Source: Paramyrothecium sp. XJ0827 (Eukaryota; Ascomycota; Sordariomycetes; Hypocreales; Stachybotryaceae). Taken from it: DNA of 64,000 nt. Both the position numbers and the translations under genes were made by a program. Location: NCBI GenBank assembly GCA_020881915.1, contig JAJFPB010000013.1, forward strand, positions 620,001 to 684,000, given 5' to 3'. Of this stretch, positions 61,327 to 64,000 are shown in pieces (position 1 is the stretch's first letter; the number at the start of each line of letters is the position of its first letter). The notes below the pieces were generated by a model. It ran no database searches and was not told the origin of the DNA. It saw only the letters and a list, made by a program, of their open reading frames with translations.

Positions 61327-62045
61327 GTTACACATGAATGGTTGATGGATTGAGTCTGTCCTCTATAAGAATATGAAGACTACATATTTGGGAGCGGAAA
61401 TACGACTCCTAAGTGCGAGCGCACAGGATCGTCACGTTTGTGGGCGAAGGGTCTGACTTGGAATGGGGCATTACGGAAGGCTATATCTGTCAGATTTCTA
61501 GTCGCTAAGTCTGGTTTTGGTGTGTTGCCTCATGATGGGATCGCCGGCAATGTCTTTGCAACTCGCCCCATTGAGATGCGATGCCCAATCTACCTCTTGA
61601 GCGCAAGTTTCATACTACAGGCCATGACATCCCCGTCGTACAATCGAGCACTCCACAAGCCTCAGCACCACCCACATCACAAATATGGATTGCTCTCAAC
61701 CTGTTTCCGCTGTCGTCCCACGAGACGTCCAGTAGTTGTTTCGGGTCGCAGGTGGTTCGACCGTTTCGGAGAGCGAAGACGGGTAACATAACGTACCCTC
61801 CAGCCTTTGGGATGGAGGATACGATGCCTATGGCTCGGTGTTGGGCTGCTGCTCCCTAGGCAGTGCGCCGGCTTGTGTCAGAATACTTCATTCAATCTCT
61901 TCTGAACTGGTTCCGCCGTGAATAAATATCCCTCCTCAACTAGTGACAATAGAACAGACGGCCAAACCAATGACGTCATCACGTAGAGCTGCGTGTGCTG
62001 CTGATGACTTCCCTAGAAAACTGAACTGATGAACCTGTCGTCCCC
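61327..62045. other. no recognisable gene
   Basis: 3' flank of the gasdermin-like gene. ORFs at 61438-61791 and 61581-61859 plus overlap in two frames and show no domain or intron structure. Confidence 0.35.
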
Positions 62046-62534
62046 GAGGTGGCTACGGTTCCGGTACAACTGATTGTTGGCTGTATTGATACTCGTAAAC
62101 CACTCATTGCTGAGCCCTTATACCAAACCGTATTCAGAAGCATCTTCGCATTTTACGCGAGTCACGTCCAGTGCATATTGACCAAGCATGCTGCATTCCA
62201 CATGTACTACAAGCTAGCGGTACAGAACATTGCATATGCATGGCACGTACCCAGAAGCATTCGAAAAAGAGCAGAGGATGCGGTCAAGAAATACAAGTTG
62301 CGTGGATTTGCATTCAGGACTGCCCCGGAAGCGACGGAATGGACCCTACGCTCTGCGCAAGATGAAGACTCATGTTTAATCGAGCTGTGCGCCGATGGTC
62401 AGTATTACCCCACTCGGTCACAAATACGGGACTTGAGATGGCAGCATAAAGGCGAATCTATCCAAATCATTCGTCAATCTTCTACAATTGAAGCACGGAA
62501 AGAACTGCTTAAATTCGGTATAGTCAGTAGATAA
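62025..62534 (+). pseudogene. unidentified ORF without a plausible start
   Basis: An open frame of about 170 codons with coding-like composition: LIVGCIDTRKPLIAEPLYQTVF, MYYKLAVQNIAYAWHVPRSIRKRAEDAVKKYKLRGFAFRTAPEATEWTL. The frame is open from 62025, but there is no ATG until the Met of MYYKLAV near 62202. The upstream part therefore needs a 5' exon I cannot find, or the gene is truncated. The family is not recognised. Confidence 0.4.
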
Positions 62535-62767
62535 AAAGAAAATCATATCACTCCCATCTATTCGGTTATTCAATCTCAAAGCCAAAACTTCCTGTCCAAC
62601 GTCGCCCTATTTCATGCTACCCTATACCCCCGCCGAAAGACAAAAGATCTTGAGGCAAGCCTTCTGTATCCATCGAATAGAGACATTCTGCACTCAATCC
62701 CAACGAAATAGCTGGCCTGAATTCAGGAAAATGTGAGGAAATTTCTCCAATCTCTCAATTCCGGTTA
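62535..62767. other. intergenic between convergent genes
   Basis: No feature seen. It presumably contains the 3' ends of the two flanking transcripts. Confidence 0.4.
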
Positions 62768-63868
62768 TTACTCGAGGACAGTATCGAACCTGCGTTCTTT
62801 CACATCCTGCAGTCGGTTCGGACTCAGCAGTCTCCCACTGACCCAGCCATTATACGTTGGCATCTGGCCATGCCAATGAACCAAGTACTGAGGCTTGCCT
62901 GCTTTCATTCTTGATTTCAATACGTCGATTCCGGTGCCAAATCCGTCATATTTGGCCTCGAACTCGGCAACCATTACTTCGTCGATGTTCTTCCTAGGTT
63001 CCCATCCAGTCGTACCGTCTGCCCACTCCAAGAAAAACCGTCCCCTCCAGCGAGCATGAATGCGATTCACTTTGAATACACCAGACTCATTGTCTGCGAG
63101 CATCCGCTCAGATGTGGATTCAACATTCTCATTGCTGCGCTCAGCCTCTTCGACAATATTTTCGCAATCTGCTCTCCAGCCCGCAGTTGAGTCTGAAACT
63201 TCATGGCCGTTCTTACGTCGCTTCGCCCCTGGCATTGCTTTCGTCTCATGAGAGCTAGGCTTCGTTCCTTCTCCCCGAGTTCTTTTTGTAGGCTGTTGAA
63301 CATATTGCATGGTATCTGAATTTCGATCCATTTGCTGTGATTCTGTGGATTCATCATGAGACAGTATTGTGCCTCTTGTTGATACCGCACAGATTCCCGA
63401 TTCATGCTGACTGTTTTGTGTATCTGGATTTGCCTTTGTGAGAATAGCCGTAGAGGGTGATGGCCGTGAGGTATCGACAACTTTGGATTTAGTTGGAGTG
63501 ATGAAACCGTTTGTTACTTCGCTGACCATGGCGAAGATTTTGCCTATACCCGGCAGCTTACTTCTTTCTGGATAAAAAGATGAACCAAGAATGATGGAGG
63601 AAGATGAGGCGCTGCCTAAAGTCTTGGGACCAGCCGCATCTGCCTTCCATTTCTCTAGCAGCTCTTCCACGGTTGGAAACTCTTCATCTGACGATATCGA
63701 GCCACTCCTCGACTTATTGCAAGCTTTCTGATTGTACTCGCGTGTCTCTCCATTTTGATTCGAATCCAAATTCGGCGAGATCGAAGTTTCATCGCCATCC
63801 ATGATGTAAGCCGCTCTTGCGAATGGAAGATCCTGGACTGTATGGTTTTGTGGACTTTGGCACTCCAT
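62768..63868 (-). CDS. chromo-like domain protein
   Basis: A 366-residue protein from ATG 63868. Residues 1-230 are largely disordered, Ser/Thr-rich, with FPTVEELLEKWKAD near 65-80 and a basic patch (GAKRRKNGHE) that could be a nuclear signal. Residues about 260-310 (VFKVNRIHARWRGRFFLEWADGTTGWEPRKNI) and 315-355 (GIDVLKSRMKAGKPQYLVHWHGQMPTYNGWVSGRLL) look like two chromo-like modules: the second has the YLVxWxG core and the first the aromatic FFLEW..GWEP pattern. Chromo domains read methylated histone tails or bind RNA. No stop. It may be a chromatin regulator or a domesticated retrotransposon-integrase chromodomain; the assignment is by motif only. Confidence 0.6.
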   Translation of the reverse strand: MECQSPQNHTVQDLPFARAAYIMDGDETSISPNLDSNQNGETREYNQKACNKSRSGSISSDEEFPTVEELLEKWKADAAGPKTLGSASSSSIILGSSFYPERSKLPGIGKIFAMVSEVTNGFITPTKSKVVDTSRPSPSTAILTKANPDTQNSQHESGICAVSTRGTILSHDESTESQQMDRNSDTMQYVQQPTKRTRGEGTKPSSHETKAMPGAKRRKNGHEVSDSTAGWRADCENIVEEAERSNENVESTSERMLADNESGVFKVNRIHARWRGRFFLEWADGTTGWEPRKNIDEVMVAEFEAKYDGFGTGIDVLKSRMKAGKPQYLVHWHGQMPTYNGWVSGRLLSPNRLQDVKERRFDTVLE

Positions 63869-64000
63869 GATAAACGTTGCAAGCGTCTTCTATACGGTAA
63901 AACTAGGTTGAATGATCTTGATGATGAAGTCCGTTGGGTGATGCTCCTGCTGAAAGAATAAGGTCGTGGTCGTGGAGGGAGGTTCAGTTTAAGTATTTGA
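63869..64000. other. upstream flank at the window edge
   Basis: Probable promoter and leader of the chromo-like gene. No further gene can be supported. Confidence 0.4.

Overview
The window looks like an accessory, transposon-rich segment of a filamentous ascomycete genome (Pezizomycotina; a Sordariomycete would fit, but the genus cannot be read from the sequence). The evidence is short introns of about 45-70 bp with GT...AG ends and CTAAC/CTGAC-like branch sites, HET, NACHT-WD40 and LaeA-like genes, an OLE1-type desaturase fused to cytochrome b5, and Fot/pogo, hAT, MULE, Crypton and Tad-like LINE elements. No tRNA, rRNA, CRISPR array or telomere repeat was seen.

Layout. 1-9.35 kb is a nest of decayed elements: a Crypton recombinase (1-1891), a pogo transposase (about 2.07-3.38 kb) cut by a hAT element (3382-8092), an RGS-domain relic and an old MULE relic. 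10.5-13.3 kb holds an AA9 LPMO remnant and an AIG1-like GTPase with a long coiled coil. 14.3-17.8 kb holds a foldback MITE and a pogo-like element with 71-bp perfect inverted repeats. An intronless 826-aa membrane protein (19888-22368) is followed by a MULE with two frameshifts (22642-25282). 27.3-32.0 kb is an intact three-exon NACHT-WD40 NLR, followed by a pogo element (32232-35090) whose single ORF encodes two complete transposases in tandem. 36.5-40.6 kb contains a bZIP relic and a PNP_UDP NLR start that runs into a Tad-like LINE, itself cut by a pogo fragment. 41.3-42.5 kb is an intact HET-domain gene. 42.9-46.6 kb holds a broken membrane-protein gene and an OLE1 desaturase copy with one nonsense codon. 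47719-52911 is a 5.2-kb DNA element with three genes, including an integrase-like DDE transposase. 53.0-54.25 kb is a LaeA-like methyltransferase with one in-frame stop.

The most interesting part is 55.4-61.3 kb. A large intact TPR-CHAT gene (caspase-like protease domain behind 18 near-identical 45-aa repeats) lies head to head with a 283-aa gene resembling fungal gasdermins (RCD-1/HET-Q1 type). This gives the expected layout of a two-gene cell-death module: a sensor protease with repeat-based recognition, and a pore former that it could activate by cleavage.

With the NACHT-WD40 NLR, the HET gene, the AIG1-like GTPase and the PNP_UDP fragment, the window reads as an allorecognition and innate-immunity island. 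Duplicated housekeeping-type genes (desaturase, methyltransferase, bZIP, RGS, AA9) are decaying around it, in part through single nonsense changes, one of which has the CpA-to-TpA form expected of RIP. All protein identities were assigned by reading motifs, not by database search.
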